A stretch of DNA of 64,000 nt from assembly GCF_000321225.1 (NCBI RefSeq), contig NW_004450481.1, positions 2,434,931 to 2,498,930 of the forward strand, in the 5' to 3' direction. Below, in pieces: positions 1-10,100 of this stretch (position 1 is its first letter; each line of letters starts with the position of its first letter). Under the pieces are notes generated by a model. The model made no database searches. It was not told the origin of the DNA and was given only the letters and a program-made list of their open reading frames with translations. The position numbers and the translations under genes were made by a program. Origin of the DNA: Odobenus rosmarus divergens. Lineage: Eukaryota; Chordata; Mammalia; Carnivora; Odobenidae.

Positions 1-34
1 AGTGGCTTAACCAACTGAGCCACCCAGGCGCCCC
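1..34 (-). mobile_element. CanSINE, 5' head only (cut by window edge)
   Basis: The reverse complement reads GGGGCGCCTGGGTGGCTCAG. The rest of the element lies to the left. Confidence 0.9.
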
Positions 35-387
35 GATCCTACTTCTTCCCTTTTCTACTATAAACATACCATCCTGCCCCAAACCTCAGAAGTTCTTCAT
101 ATATACTGCTTTCAAGGCCACACAACACTCCAATTTTTGTTACTCTTACATCTACTATATATCTATAAATATTTATACCTAATGTATAATCCATTTATAT
201 ATGTAATATACAATATACAATTACTATACATTATATATATTATCACAGTATGATTATTATTAGTCACTGTTATACTGACACATCCAATAATTGGTAAAGG
301 CTCAGGGAGCCCACAGACCTAGCCTTTTTCTATTAAAATTAAGTTTTATTCTTCTAAAAATTCTAAAATTCTAAAAAGTCTTATTCT

Positions 388-602
388 GGGCGCCTGGGTG
401 GCTCAGTTGGTTGGGGAGTGACTGCCTTCGGCTCAGGTCATGATCCTGGAGTCCCGGGATCGAGTCCCACATCGGGCTCCCTGCTCAGCGGAGAGTCTGC
501 TTCTCCCTCTGACCCAACCCCCTCTCATGCTCTCTCGTGCGCGTGCTCTCTCTCTCTCCCTCTCAAATAAAATCTTTAAAATAAATAAATAAATAAATAA
601 AT
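388..602 (+). mobile_element. CanSINE, full length
   Basis: A complete head, CT-rich middle and (AAAT)n tail are flanked by the target duplication AGTCTTATTCT (377-387 and 603-613). Confidence 0.95.
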
Positions 603-800
603 AGTCTTATTCTTCTAAAAATCTGTCGTAATGAACTAAAAATGGAAACACCTTAACAAACAGCACTAGTTCAATAAATCACAGGACTTCCATAGGGCAG
701 ATGGAGCAGCGCTGAATACTTAAATTTTAGAGATAAAGCAATAAAGTACAATATTAAGTGAAAAACAAAACAAAGAAAAAGTAGGATATAAAACAACTAC

Positions 801-1280
801 AGGGTGGTTAAGCATCCAACCCTTAATTTCTGCTCAGGTCAGGTCTCAGGGTTGTGAAATTGAGCCCAGCATCGGGCTCAGCACTGAGCATGGAGCNNNN
901 NNNNNNNNNNNNNNNNNNNNNNNNNNNNNNNNNNNNNNNNNNNNNNNNNNNNNNNNNNNNNNNNNNNNNNNNNNNNNNNNNNNNNNNNNNNNNNNNNNNN
1001 NNNNNNNNNNNNNNNNNNNNNNNNNNNNNNNNNNNNNNNNNNNNNNNNNNNNNNNNNNNNNNNNNNNNNNNNNNNNNNNNNNNNNNNNNNNNNNNNNNNN
1101 NNNNNNNNNNNNNNNNNNNNNNNNNNNNNNNNNNNNNNNNNNNNNNNNNNNNNNNNNNNNNNNNNNNNNNNNNNNNNNNNNCTGCTTCTCCCTCTCCCAC
1201 TCCCCCTGCTTATGTTCCCTCTCTCGCTGTGTCTCTCTCTGTCAAATAAATAAATAAAATCTTAAAAAAAATAAAAACCA
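801..1280 (+). mobile_element. CanSINE sequence broken by a gap
   Basis: An older-style SINE (801-896) precedes the gap. After it comes a younger-style tail (1182 to about 1280) ending AAATAAATAAATAAAATCTT. Whether these are one element or two cannot be seen. Confidence 0.75.
897..1181. other. Assembly gap (285 N)
   Basis: The run of N interrupts CanSINE sequence: an older SINE head before it and a younger SINE tail after it, so at least two elements probably meet in the gap. Confidence 0.99.
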
Positions 1281-1285
1281 TCAAG

Positions 1286-1642
1286 AGGCATCTGGGTGGC
1301 TCAGTCAGCTAAGCATCTGCCTTCGGCTCACATCAGGCCCCCTGCTCGGTGACGAGTCTGCTTCTCCCTCTGCCCCTCCCCCCTGCTCATGCTCTCTCTT
1401 TCTCTCTCTCATAAATAAGATCTTTTTTTTTAAAGGTTTTATTTATTTATTTGACAGAGAGACAGCGAGACAGGGAACACAAGCAGGGGGAGTGGGAGAG
1501 GGAGAAACAGGCTTCCCGCGGAGCACGGAGCCCAATACAGGGCTCGATCCCAAGACCCTGGGATCATGACCTGAGCTGAAGGCAGATGCTTAATGACTGA
1601 ACCACCCAGGCGCCCCTCTCATAAATAAAATCTTAAAAAAAA
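1286..1642 (+). mobile_element. CanSINE interrupted by a nested minus-strand CanSINE
   Basis: The plus-strand element occupies 1286-1423 and resumes at 1617 with CTCATAAATAAAATCTT. The motif CTCATAAATAARATCTT is duplicated on both sides of the insert. Confidence 0.85.
1424..1616 (-). mobile_element. CanSINE, full length, nested
   Basis: The minus-strand element runs from poly(T)/TTTATTTATTT to CCACCCAGGCGCCCC and sits in the tail of the plus-strand SINE. Confidence 0.92.
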
Positions 1643-1914
1643 AAAAAAAGAGGGGAGGGAGTAACAACTGTGTCTGACACTTTCTGCCCATGACCAGGTT
1701 GCTGCTGGACCTCTCTCTCTCGCTCTGTTTTTTTTTTGAGTAAAAAAAATATAAAAATAAAAAAAAAAAAAAAAAAGGTAAAAAGAAAAAACCAACAAAA
1801 TGCAAACAGCACTGTCTCTGGGTTGCAGGGTTATGATTTTGGTTTTGCCTCGTTTTCCTCTCCTTTAGTTTCCATCAAGTCTACCACATATATGTAAAGT
1901 TGAGGGATTTTTTT

Positions 1915-2127
1915 CTTTTTTTAAGATTCATTTATTTTTTAGAGCTAGAGAAAGAGCCCGTGTGAGCACAGCAGGGAGGGGCAGGAGAGGGAGACAGTGT
2001 CTCAAGTGGACTCCGTGCCAAGCCTGGAGCCCAACGTGGGGCTCGATCCCATGACCCTGAGATCACACACGACCTGAGCCAAAACCAAGAGTTGGATGCT
2101 CAACTGACTGCGCTACCCAAGTGCCCC
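1915..2127 (-). mobile_element. CanSINE, diverged
   Basis: It starts TTTTTTAAGATTCATTTATT and ends GCTACCCAAGTGCCCC. More diverged than its neighbours. Confidence 0.85.
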
Positions 2128-2299
2128 TGTAAAGTTTTGTTTTTCTTTTCCCCATACAAAAGAGAATGTTCTGCTGACCCTGGCCTTGTCCTCATACTAT
2201 GAATATCTCCCTCAAGAAGGATGGAAAGAAGGTGAGGACAAGGCAAGACAAAAAAAAACACCTCGGGGCAGCAGCAAGCAGCAAATGAATCCCACTTGA

Positions 2300-2960
2300 A
2301 AACCACCCATTAACAGATGGTAAGGGATATTGTGCAGCCTTTAAAAATTCTGGCTCTTGATGAACAGATAAGCAAAACATGTTCCATCCACACAATAGAG
2401 TATTATTTGGCCATGAAAAGGAATGAAGTCCTTATGCATGCTAAAAAGTGATGAACCTTGAAAGCATCCTGTCCAGTGAAAGAAGCCAGACACAAAAGGC
2501 TGAATGTTATATAAAATACCCAAGATAGATTAATCCACAAAGATGGTAAGTTAGGGGGGTGCCTGTGTGGCTCAGTTGGTTAAGTATCTCCCAGGGTCCT
2601 AGGATCAAGCCCCACATCGGGCTCCCTACTCAGTGGGGAGTCTGCTTCTCCCTCTCCCTCCGCCCTTCCCCCTCCGCCCGTGCTCTGTCTCTCACTTTCT
2701 TTCTCTTAAATAAATAAAATCTTAAAAAAAAAAAAAAAGATGGTACATTAGGGGTTGCCAGGGGCTGGGGAAGGAGGAAATAGGGAGTGAATGCAAATGG
2801 GTACTAGGTTTCCTTTCGGGATGATACAAATGTTCTAGAACTAGATATTGGTGATAGTTGCATAACATTGTGAACACCAAAAAATCACTGAATTGTATAG
2901 TTTAAAAGATCAATTTTATGGCATATTAATTATATCTCAGAATAAAACTTAAAAACTACG
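2300..2960 (+). mobile_element. Old L1 (L1M-type) 3' end, split by a CanSINE
   Basis: The part 2300-2555 resembles the end of L1 ORF2 (TATTATTTGGCCATGAAAAG; AAGAAGCCAGACACAAAAGG). After the SINE, GGTTGCCAGGGGCTGGGGAA begins the 3' UTR, which ends near a terminal A-rich stretch. Confidence 0.7.
2556..2737 (+). mobile_element. CanSINE inserted in the L1 fragment
   Basis: The flanking duplication AGATGGTAMRTTAGG (2541-2555 and 2738-2752) differs by two bases between copies. Confidence 0.92.
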
Positions 2961-3380
2961 ATGATTCTAAAGAGTTGCAATGCAGGGAAAAGCTCTTTTT
3001 AAAAAGTTGAGGGGGAAGTAGCACATGAAATGGATCACAACTTTGTGAAACAAAGCAAATACAGGGGGAATATAGCAAAATGGTTGCCCTGAGGCAACTT
3101 GAATGTTTATTTCTTCAGTGAGAAATTCTAACATTTGTTCTATGCTTTCACAATTAAGAAAATAACCTTATTTCCAAAACCACCTGTATTATGCACCCAC
3201 CCACTAGATGCTCCCTTTCAGCTGCCTGATCCTGGTGCTGGGATCCAGCTGCTTCCAGGAGAACTACTTGGAGGCATATCTATAGATCTTTCCCATCACC
3301 TCCAAGTCCTATAACCCTAGGGCAAGAGCCTACAAGCCCACTGACTGACAGATCACTCCATATCCAGTCCCCACATTCTT

Positions 3381-3579
3381 TTTCTTTTTTTAAGATTTTA
3401 TTTATTTATTTGACAGACAGAGACATAATGAGAAAGGGAACACAAGCAGGGGGAGGGGGAGAGGGAGAAGCAGGCCTCCCGTGGAGCAGGGAGCCCGATG
3501 CGGGGCTCGATCCCAGGACCCTGGGACCATGACCTGAGCCGAAGGCAGATGCTTAATGACTGAGCCACCCAGGCACCCC
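3381..3579 (-). mobile_element. CanSINE, full length
   Basis: A perfect 18-bp target duplication TCCAGTCCCCACATTCTT lies at 3363-3380 and 3580-3597. Confidence 0.96.
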
Positions 3580-3647
3580 TCCAGTCCCCACATTCTTAAG
3601 TCCCTTGGAGATCCCAGGCTCTGGGTTCCCATAGGAATAGAGTCTAA

Positions 3648-3822
3648 GGTTGCCTGGGTGGCTCAGTTGGTTGAGCGACTGCCTTCGGCTCAGGTCATGA
3701 TCCTGGAGTTCTGGGATCCAGTCCCGCATCGGGCTTCCTGCTCAGCGGGGAGTCTGCTTCTCCCTCTGACCCTCCCCCCTCTCATGCTCTCTCTCTCATA
3801 TTCTCTCTCTCAAAAAAAAAAA
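3648..3822 (+). mobile_element. CanSINE, full length
   Basis: Target duplication AATAGAGTCTAA at 3636-3647 and 3823-3834. Confidence 0.95.
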
Positions 3823-4566
3823 AATAGAGTCTAAATCCTGCCCTCAATGACATGCCACAGATCCTTAGAAAAGGTGAGAGCTGGGACAGCTCTGTAGAGG
3901 GTTTAACATATTCCATGCTTCAAACTCCAGAGGAAGGGATCTTGTCATCCTAATCACACCACCCCTGCTGAAAACTCTTGGGTGTCCTGAGCATTTCTCA
4001 GGACAGGCAGGAGGAAACCCTGCCTGATCTACCTCCTGCTTCACTCTGAAACGCCTTTGATGCAACAGCTTGAGCCACCTGACACACAAGGGCTCTCTTC
4101 CCTTCCTGCCTTCTGCTGGTTAGGCCTTTCCCTGCTACCTCAGTGGACTGGCTCTGAGAACGCAGAGCCTCTGCTGGGCCCCCACAGCAACTACTGCACC
4201 AGGGAACACACTGCCTCATGTTACACACTGGCAGCTCTGGGGTAGAACTGGCACCCCCTTTGATAGTAGACTGTGAGCCCCATAAGGGTAGAGATGGGAG
4301 TCTGGGGTTTGTTCTGTGCTACATCCCTGGTCCCTAGCCCACAGCTGGTCAGGAGTAAGTAACTGGTGAATTCGGCCAGGCCATCCTCTGAGCTCCCACA
4401 CACCACTCGTTTCTCTCTTGCCACCTGAGCCTCCTGAGAGCATCTGTGTCACTCCTTGCATCATCAGGTTGTGGCCAGGTGCAAGAATACCCTGACTGCT
4501 CTTGAACACAAAACCCTCCGCAGTGACCCCCTAAGACCCCAGCCCAGCTGCAGGGGGGGCACTTAC

Positions 4567-4741
4567 TCGCCAGGATGTGGGGGCTGAGGGCTGATGACCA
4601 CCTGATTCTGCTTGGCTTTCTGCTCCATTTTGGCTTCAATTTCACGTTTCTTCTGAGCAATGAGCTCTTCCTGATGAAGGATGTTCATGTTCATTTTTCC
4701 AGACTTGGGAGGAGCAACCCCAAACCACCGGTTAGCCTTTC
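4567..4741 (-). CDS. SUGP1: SUGP1 coding exon 2
   Basis: The acceptor is CTCAG (complement of 4742-4746). The exon opens with GA, completing Gly12, then AAG GCT AAC CGG. It ends GGC GA before a consensus GTAAGT donor (complement of 4561-4566). It encodes residues 13-69 and two bases of codon 70. Confidence 0.93.
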
Positions 4742-6486
4742 CTGAGGAGAAAAAAGCCTATCAGTGTATGCATATCAGCATATCAGCAACCATAAACATG
4801 TCCAGCAGCTCCTACAGGAGCAGCCCAGTTGCTGCTGCCTGCACCAACTGACATTCAAATTTCTATTTCTTCATTTATTCCGTGAACATTTACTGAGCTA
4901 ATGTACCAGGTGTTCAGCTCAACCAAAGAAGGGGTCTCTGCCAATGTGGGTCTCACCTTTGGCCAAGAAGGCAACAGACTTACACCCAAAAAGTAGCTGT
5001 AAAATTGTAATAAGAGCTCTTTGCTAGAAACCAAAAAAAGGGGTGGAAGAATGACATAGAAACACCTATACAGCTAGGCAGCCAAAAAACAACTGTTAGA
5101 AGACATTTAAGCTGAAACCAGAAAGATAAAGAACCAGCCTCCTGAAAAGCCACATGAGGAGCTATTTGGGCAGAATAAGGAGCAGTTGCAAAAACCTAAG
5201 GAAAAAGAAGCCTGGTATATGCAAGGACCAGCAAGGGCCCAGTGTGGCCAGAGTGGACTGTTCCAGGAATGGAGGTGGGGGTTGGGCAAGATAGGAGTTT
5301 TGGTTTTACTTTAAGGGCTCTAGGGAGTAGCAGAGTGTTAAGCTCACAAACAGTATTTTAAAGATCGTTCTGACTACTAACTGTAGAGTGCACAGAGACA
5401 GCAAGGAGACCAACAAGGAGGCTTGGATGGTGTCCTGGAGGATGATGGTGTCTTCAGATGAGGGTGGGAAGTGTAGAGATGGAGAAGACACCTCAAAAGC
5501 TTCCCATGGGACTCAGAATAAAATCTAGATTCTGAAAGTTGATTTTCAGGGCCCTGTCAGAAAAGACTCCCCTCCTCACTTCCACTTCATTCTTGACATT
5601 CTTCAAAATGACAAGCCCATCACACCCCAAAGACTTTGCACTGGCTGTCACCCCTCTGCGTGGAAAGCTCTGCCCTCCAGGCCTTCCCATAGCTGGCATC
5701 TTCTCATCTCAAATGTCTTCTGCTCAAAAAGGCCTTCCTTCACCACCCAATATCAGCAGCCTCCACCCCCATTCTCTCACATCATTATAATCTGTGTGTC
5801 TGTAAATATTTCCTCTGGGTGCAATGTCTGGGCCCAGTAGAAAATAACCTTAAGGAAAGCAGGACCGTTTTTGGATTACCACTGCATCCCCAGCGCCTAG
5901 CATAGTGCCTGGCACACAGTATTTGATGAATGGGTGAATGCATCCCAGTCGCGGGGGGGGGGCGCGCGGAGGGGCTAGGGCTGGGAGAGAGGGAAGGGCA
6001 AGATTTGTGTAAAGTGGCGTCTCAAAAGACTGAGAAAGTGTGTACAGAGAGTCCTAGAGCAGTTCGAAAAAGCAGCTTTTTCAGAAAGCGGACACAGGCC
6101 AGACCACGGCTGCTACGAACAGAGGGGCGCAGGACAGCCCAAGGTTGCTGCTCTTTCGGGAAGCAGAGCTCTGAACAGTCCTGAAGGCAATTATTTGGGA
6201 AAGGGAGAGCAGGGCCGATCCAGTGGCAGCCTTTACGGAATACCAGGCGCCCAAAGCAAACCGGGCGGTGGGGGCAGCAACCGGGTCTGGGGTCTCGGGA
6301 GACGGGGACGATGCAGAAGCCGCCGCTTCGGGACGCCCTAGGGGCTGAGGCGAGGGGCTGGTGGGCCGCGGCAGACCCGATGGGAGGACGAAACGGCGAC
6401 GGCTAGCCCCACGGACCCAGACGAGCGCTTCAGGTGAGGCGGGGGCTGTTACCTGCAACATCCCGGTTGTCCATCTTGAGACTCAT
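4567..6486 (-). CDS. SUGP1: SUGP1, N-terminal coding part (two exons; gene continues past left edge)
   Basis: SUGP1 (SF4) is a nuclear spliceosome-associated protein with two SURP modules and a C-terminal G-patch. It works with SF3B1 in branch-site recognition and activates the helicase DHX15. Only residues 1 to about 70 are visible here; the human protein is about 645 residues. Exon 1 (6453-6486) encodes [11 protein letters not shown] plus the first base of a glycine codon. Exon 2 (4567-4741) encodes [20 protein letters not shown], then a charged Lys/Glu-rich helix-like stretch, ending PQPPHPG plus two bases of a Glu codon. Both junctions are GT-AG and keep frame (34 nt = 11 codons + 1; 175 nt = 2 + 57 codons + 2). 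I recognise the start from the family. Exon 3 was not found in 1-4560, so that stretch is intron 2. The SURP and G-patch domains lie outside the window. The gene is divergent from MAU2. Confidence 0.93.
4865..5490 (-). mobile_element. L2-like LINE remnant
   Basis: TTCATTTATTCCGTGAACATTTACTGAG resembles the reversed L2 3' end. The inner part (AAAGATCGTTCTGACTACTA; AAGGAGACCAACAAGGAGGC) is also typical of reversed L2. Quoted in short segments; not aligned. Confidence 0.6.
5490..5945 (+). mobile_element. L2-like LINE remnant
   Basis: AAAGGCCTTCCTTCACCACC and CCCCAGCGCCTAGCATAGTG, ending TTGATGAATGGGTGAATG, are hallmarks of the L2 3' end in forward orientation. Confidence 0.7.
6453..6486 (-). 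CDS. SUGP1: SUGP1 coding exon 1
   Basis: The start codon is the complement of CAT at 6484-6486. Eleven codons follow, then one base of Gly12. The donor reads G|GTAACA on the minus strand (GT at 6452-6451). A CCAAT pentamer (6487-6491) sits directly 5' of the start codon in genomic sequence. Confidence 0.93.
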
Positions 6487-6540
6487 CCAATCCCACAATG
6501 CTCCGGTTCCACTTGAGAAGGCTTGTTATAGTGCGCATGG

Positions 6541-6560
6541 CCTGATGGGAGACGTAGTCC
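6541..6560 (-). promoter_or_regulatory. Candidate ZNF143 (SBS) site
   Basis: The minus strand reads GGACTACGTCTCCCATCAGG, a good fit to the ZNF143/Staf promoter motif ACTACAATTCCCAGMATGC. It points toward SUGP1. Confidence 0.6.
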
Positions 6561-6718
6561 GTGTCGGCCCACCAAGTCCGGCCACTGAGTTGATACGTGG
6601 GGTCTTTCCCCAAGAAAAACAAACCCCAGCCTATTGGCAATGTCTGTTCTTAGTCCCGCGGACCAAAGGGCATCGACTTTTCGCACACTTCCCCGGAGCC
6701 GCGGCCACTCCAAAGACG

Positions 6719-6738
6719 AACTACAGGTTCCAGAATGC
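6719..6738 (+). promoter_or_regulatory. Candidate ZNF143 (SBS) site
   Basis: The plus strand reads AACTACAGGTTCCAGAATGC, close to the ZNF143 consensus and pointing toward MAU2. It is oriented opposite to the site at 6541-6560. Confidence 0.6.
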
Positions 6739-6841
6739 TTTATGCGGCAGCTATCGCGAGGACGTGAGACGTTCCCCCCCGGCCCCGCCCCGCGCGCCTG
6801 CTTCCGCCTCCCTGTGGCGGCGGCTTGTTGTTGTGGAGGCC

Positions 6842-6853
6842 AAAATGGCGGCT
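6842..6853 (+). promoter_or_regulatory. Candidate YY1 site over the MAU2 start codon
   Basis: AAAATGGCGGCT matches the YY1 core AAnATGGCGGC. It includes the MAU2 initiator ATG, a placement common in housekeeping genes. Confidence 0.55.
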
Positions 6854-7120
6854 CAAGCGGCTGCGGCTGCCCAAGCGGCGGCGGCCCAGGCAGCGCAGGC
6901 GGAGGCGGCCGAGTCGTGGTATCTGGCGCTTCTGGGCTTCGCCGAGCACTTCCGCACTTCCAGCCCGCCCAAGATTCGCTTGTGTGTGCACTGCCTGCAG
7001 GCCGTGTTCCCCTTCAAACCGCCGCAGCGCATCGAGGCCCGCACGCACTTGCAGCTCGGTTCCGTGCTCTACCACCACACCAAGAACAGCGAGCAGGCGC
7101 GCAGCCACCTGGAGAAGGCG
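6845..7120 (+). CDS. MAU2: MAU2 exon 1 (residues 1-92)
   Basis: The ATG lies in CCAAAATGGCGG. The first 22 residues are mostly Ala and Gln (low complexity); the helical-repeat domain starts near [12 protein letters not shown]. The exon ends GAG AAG GCG before GTGAGC, phase 0. Confidence 0.95.
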
Positions 7121-10100
7121 GTGAGCCAGACCTGGCCGCGAGGGAGGAGGCGCGGGCTCTTTTCGGGGCCTGGGCTGACGGACTGCGACCCCAGCGGGCA
7201 GGGGCCGCTTGGCCTCTCTTCGGGGACCTGGGGCGCGACTTCCGCACGGGCAGCAGGACCCCGAAGTCACCAGCCTCTCAGGGGACCCGAGGGCCTCTCT
7301 CTGTACCTTACTTAAAGTCTCTGGTGACAGGCAGGGCCCCAGGACCTCGCTCAGGGTACTTGAGAGTTGTCTCTTATCAGGAGCAACAGGGTCCCCAAAT
7401 TCTTCAGGATTTCAGGAGAATATCATCTGTTGGCGCCTTAGGGAAGGCCACCAGATCGGCCACTGGGACCTGCAGCTTCCAACTCCTCAGGGCTCAGCCC
7501 CTCGAGCATCAGTCAGCCTGAATGCTCCCTCCTGAAGTGACACAGGATAGGGGAGGGTCAAGGTGACAGTGCAGGCATCCCTTGGGAATCTTAAATTTGG
7601 TTTCTCAGGAAACCTAAGATGGCATCCTCTCTCTGGACCCGGAAGTCTGATAAGTGTCTGGAGGCTCTTGTGCCCCTATCACTGATGCAGGGTGTCATAG
7701 ATGGGAGGCAGAGGCTCAGAGAGAAGAGGTTAAAATTCTTCAAGGCAGAACTGAGGGGGGCCTAGGTTCCAGAACCATTTGCTTCGGTGGGGTGGGATGG
7801 GGGGATCTCCAAGCTCCTGCTCTCTCTGTATCCCTGGTGACTTCTCTTCCTCCCATCATCCATTAGTCTATCCCCTTCAGAAGAGACCCCGTAACCCCAA
7901 CTTGACTTGTGGGATCTTGGTGCTTCAAAGAATATGGGAAGATGGCTGTCATTGTGACCCTTCTGGCCTTGGCGTTGTTTCTTGTCACAGTAACAGTGTG
8001 CTCCCTGTCAGACCAGGCTTTCATTTGCTATTTACCCAGCTTTATTTGACTTAAAGGAGAGATTTCTTAGGAAGAATCAACTTAAGTTTTTGAAATGTAT
8101 TGATCTGAGGTAAATCCCAGCCCACCTGTGGCCAGTAATGAGTTGCCTTTGGGACGATATCAAATCTTTGTTTTGCACAGTGTAAAGAGTTGGAAGGGGA
8201 CTTTAGTCCTTGCTTGATCACCTTCCTTGTTTTAGGAGTGAGGCAGTATGGGTCCAGAGAGATGAAGTGATTTGCCTAAAGCTACACATCAAGTTATTAA
8301 CAAAAGCGGCTCAAACCTGGGCTCAGGATCGCCAACTTCAATGCCTAGACAATAAGTCATTATTGTTTTTATGAAGTTTTTTATCCCTTTTATTCATTCA
8401 GCAGATATTTATTCAGCTCACACCAGGTGCCAAGCTCTATTCTAGGTGCCATAGATCAGTGATGACTAAAATAGTCACTGTCAACGTGAGCTTATGTTTT
8501 CTTGTGAAAGAGACAAACATTAAGTATGTAGTAAAAGGTTAGGCCATGATAGAAGAACCATGGAAAATATGGTCCAGGGTTAAGAGATAGAGTTGATGAG
8601 GAGCTTTTTTTGGCAGAAGTAGTGAGGAAGTCTATTTGTAGGAGTGACATTTGAGCAGCCTGAATGGGATGGGGAAAGTGAACCTGGAGAACGTCTCAGG
8701 ATGTCAGGTCGATCCCAAGGAGTGCCTGAGCTGTGACCAGTTGGTGTAAGGTCTCTCCTGGGCAGTGACGAGGCTGAGATCAAATGAAGCCCCAGACTTC
8801 CTTGGGTATGGGCGTGCTGGAGGCTGACCGCTCAGGCCTGGTGGCCCAGTGCCTTCAGTGAATTACAGTTCTGAAGCTCTCCCTTCTCTGGATTCACAAC
8901 AAATCCTACCACCTCCCTTCCCTTGTCTCGGGGGTCATTGAGTCTTTTTCTAGCAGTGGTTCATATTTGCTGTGTATATTGTCCCATTTTGCCCACCCAG
9001 TGCTGTAGAGGGGAAGCAGCCATGCCTTGCTTTGCTTCCTTGTAGCCACTGAGCTTTTGGACCCATAATTTAAACCTTATGCTTGTGAAACGTCTTCCCT
9101 TGATTTTACAGACCCCTGAATCTTGTGGGGTTTCCCACAGAGCCACAAGGTCCCCTTTGTAGCTCACACTAATGTTATACTTGGAAATCCCTTCCTTTCT
9201 GTCAGTTGCATCCCCAGCTGGGAATTTGTCCAGATTTCAGTTAAAGGGCTGTTCTCTGTGCTGTTTTCCTTCTGCAGTTGTATGTAATCTCCCATTGTGT
9301 TGCAACACAAGCATGTTTCTTTAATCTTCATTCTTGGTTAGTCCTGTGATTTTCCCCCAATCAGGCTGCTTTCACCTTTTATTCATTCTTTTCCCAGACT
9401 CGCTCAACAAAAATCATAATACGTTCTTCTTTTAGAAGTGGTTTGTTTCTAGTCCTGAAGAGCAAATGGCCAAAGAGGTTCCAATTTCTTTTTAGGGAGC
9501 CAACCCAGAGTATCAAAAAGCATCTTTTTTTTTTTTTTTCAATAAACTCTACCTCCAGTATGGGGTTCTAATCTCCCAATGCGAGATCAAGAGTCGCATG
9601 TTCAGCCGAGTTTTTTTTAATGTAAATGACTCAAGTATTTTATGACTATTTTCTCCTTGATCATTCGTTCTGTTCTTTTCTGAACTAATTTTCTGTAACT
9701 TGTAAGTGCTGTAGGTAAAACTTTTAATGGGCTTCTGAACTTACTACCACATTCAGCTTCCCTGTTATTTACATGTTTTTTCTTTTTTCTCTTGAGAAAC
9801 CCCCAGCCTCCTTGGTAATCACTTTTTTTAATATAAGGTTAGATTATTTACTCTCTGTTTGCATCCTGTCAGTGTCTAACTGCCTCAACTGCATTTGTAA
9901 AATTTGTAGAAGGAATGTATTAGATACTTACCCATCTGGAGCACCGGGGTGGCTCAGTCAGTTAAGTTTCTGCCTTCGCCTCAGGTCATGATCCTGGAGT
10001 TCTAGGACTGAGCCCTGCATTGGGCTCCCTGCTCAGCGGGGAGCTTGCTTCTCCCTCTGTCCCCAGCCCCCCACCCCCCGCTCTTGCTCTCTCACTCGCT

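Larger units (their letters stand above)
1..4566 (-). other. SUGP1: SUGP1 intron 2 (partial), repeat-rich
   Basis: No coding exon could be found here on either strand. The stretch holds several CanSINEs, a split L1 3' fragment and an assembly gap. It must be intron because SUGP1 exon 2 ends in a good donor at 4566 and the next exon is not present. Confidence 0.75.
4742..6452 (-). other. SUGP1: SUGP1 intron 1
   Basis: It carries two old L2-like blocks in opposite orientation (4865-5490 and 5490-5945). Its 5' part (from about 5950) is GC-rich and belongs to the CpG island shared with MAU2, including an 11-base G run at 5954. Confidence 0.75.
6487..6844. promoter_or_regulatory. Bidirectional SUGP1/MAU2 CpG-island promoter
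   Basis: Two divergent start codons lie 358 bp apart inside a CpG island (about 5950-7250) with no TATA box. Visible motifs are two ZNF143-like ACTAC elements facing opposite ways (6541-6560 minus, 6719-6738 plus), CCAAT at 6487-6491, its reverse ATTGG at 6633-6637, an NRF1-like half site TGCGCATGG near 6534, and an imperfect TCGCGAG near 6752. Motif calls are by eye. Shared, housekeeping-type expression of the two genes is inferred. Confidence 0.8.

Noticed and set aside
388..602. tRNA gene signal in the CanSINE heads
   Set aside because: CanSINEs derive from a tRNA and keep promoter-box remnants, but they end in a CT-rich and A-rich tail and are mobile elements, not tRNA genes.
6434..6844. 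In-frame upstream extension of MAU2 exon 1
   Set aside because: The frame is open, but it runs through SUGP1 exon 1 and the promoter. The family starts at MAAQ, so this is chance.
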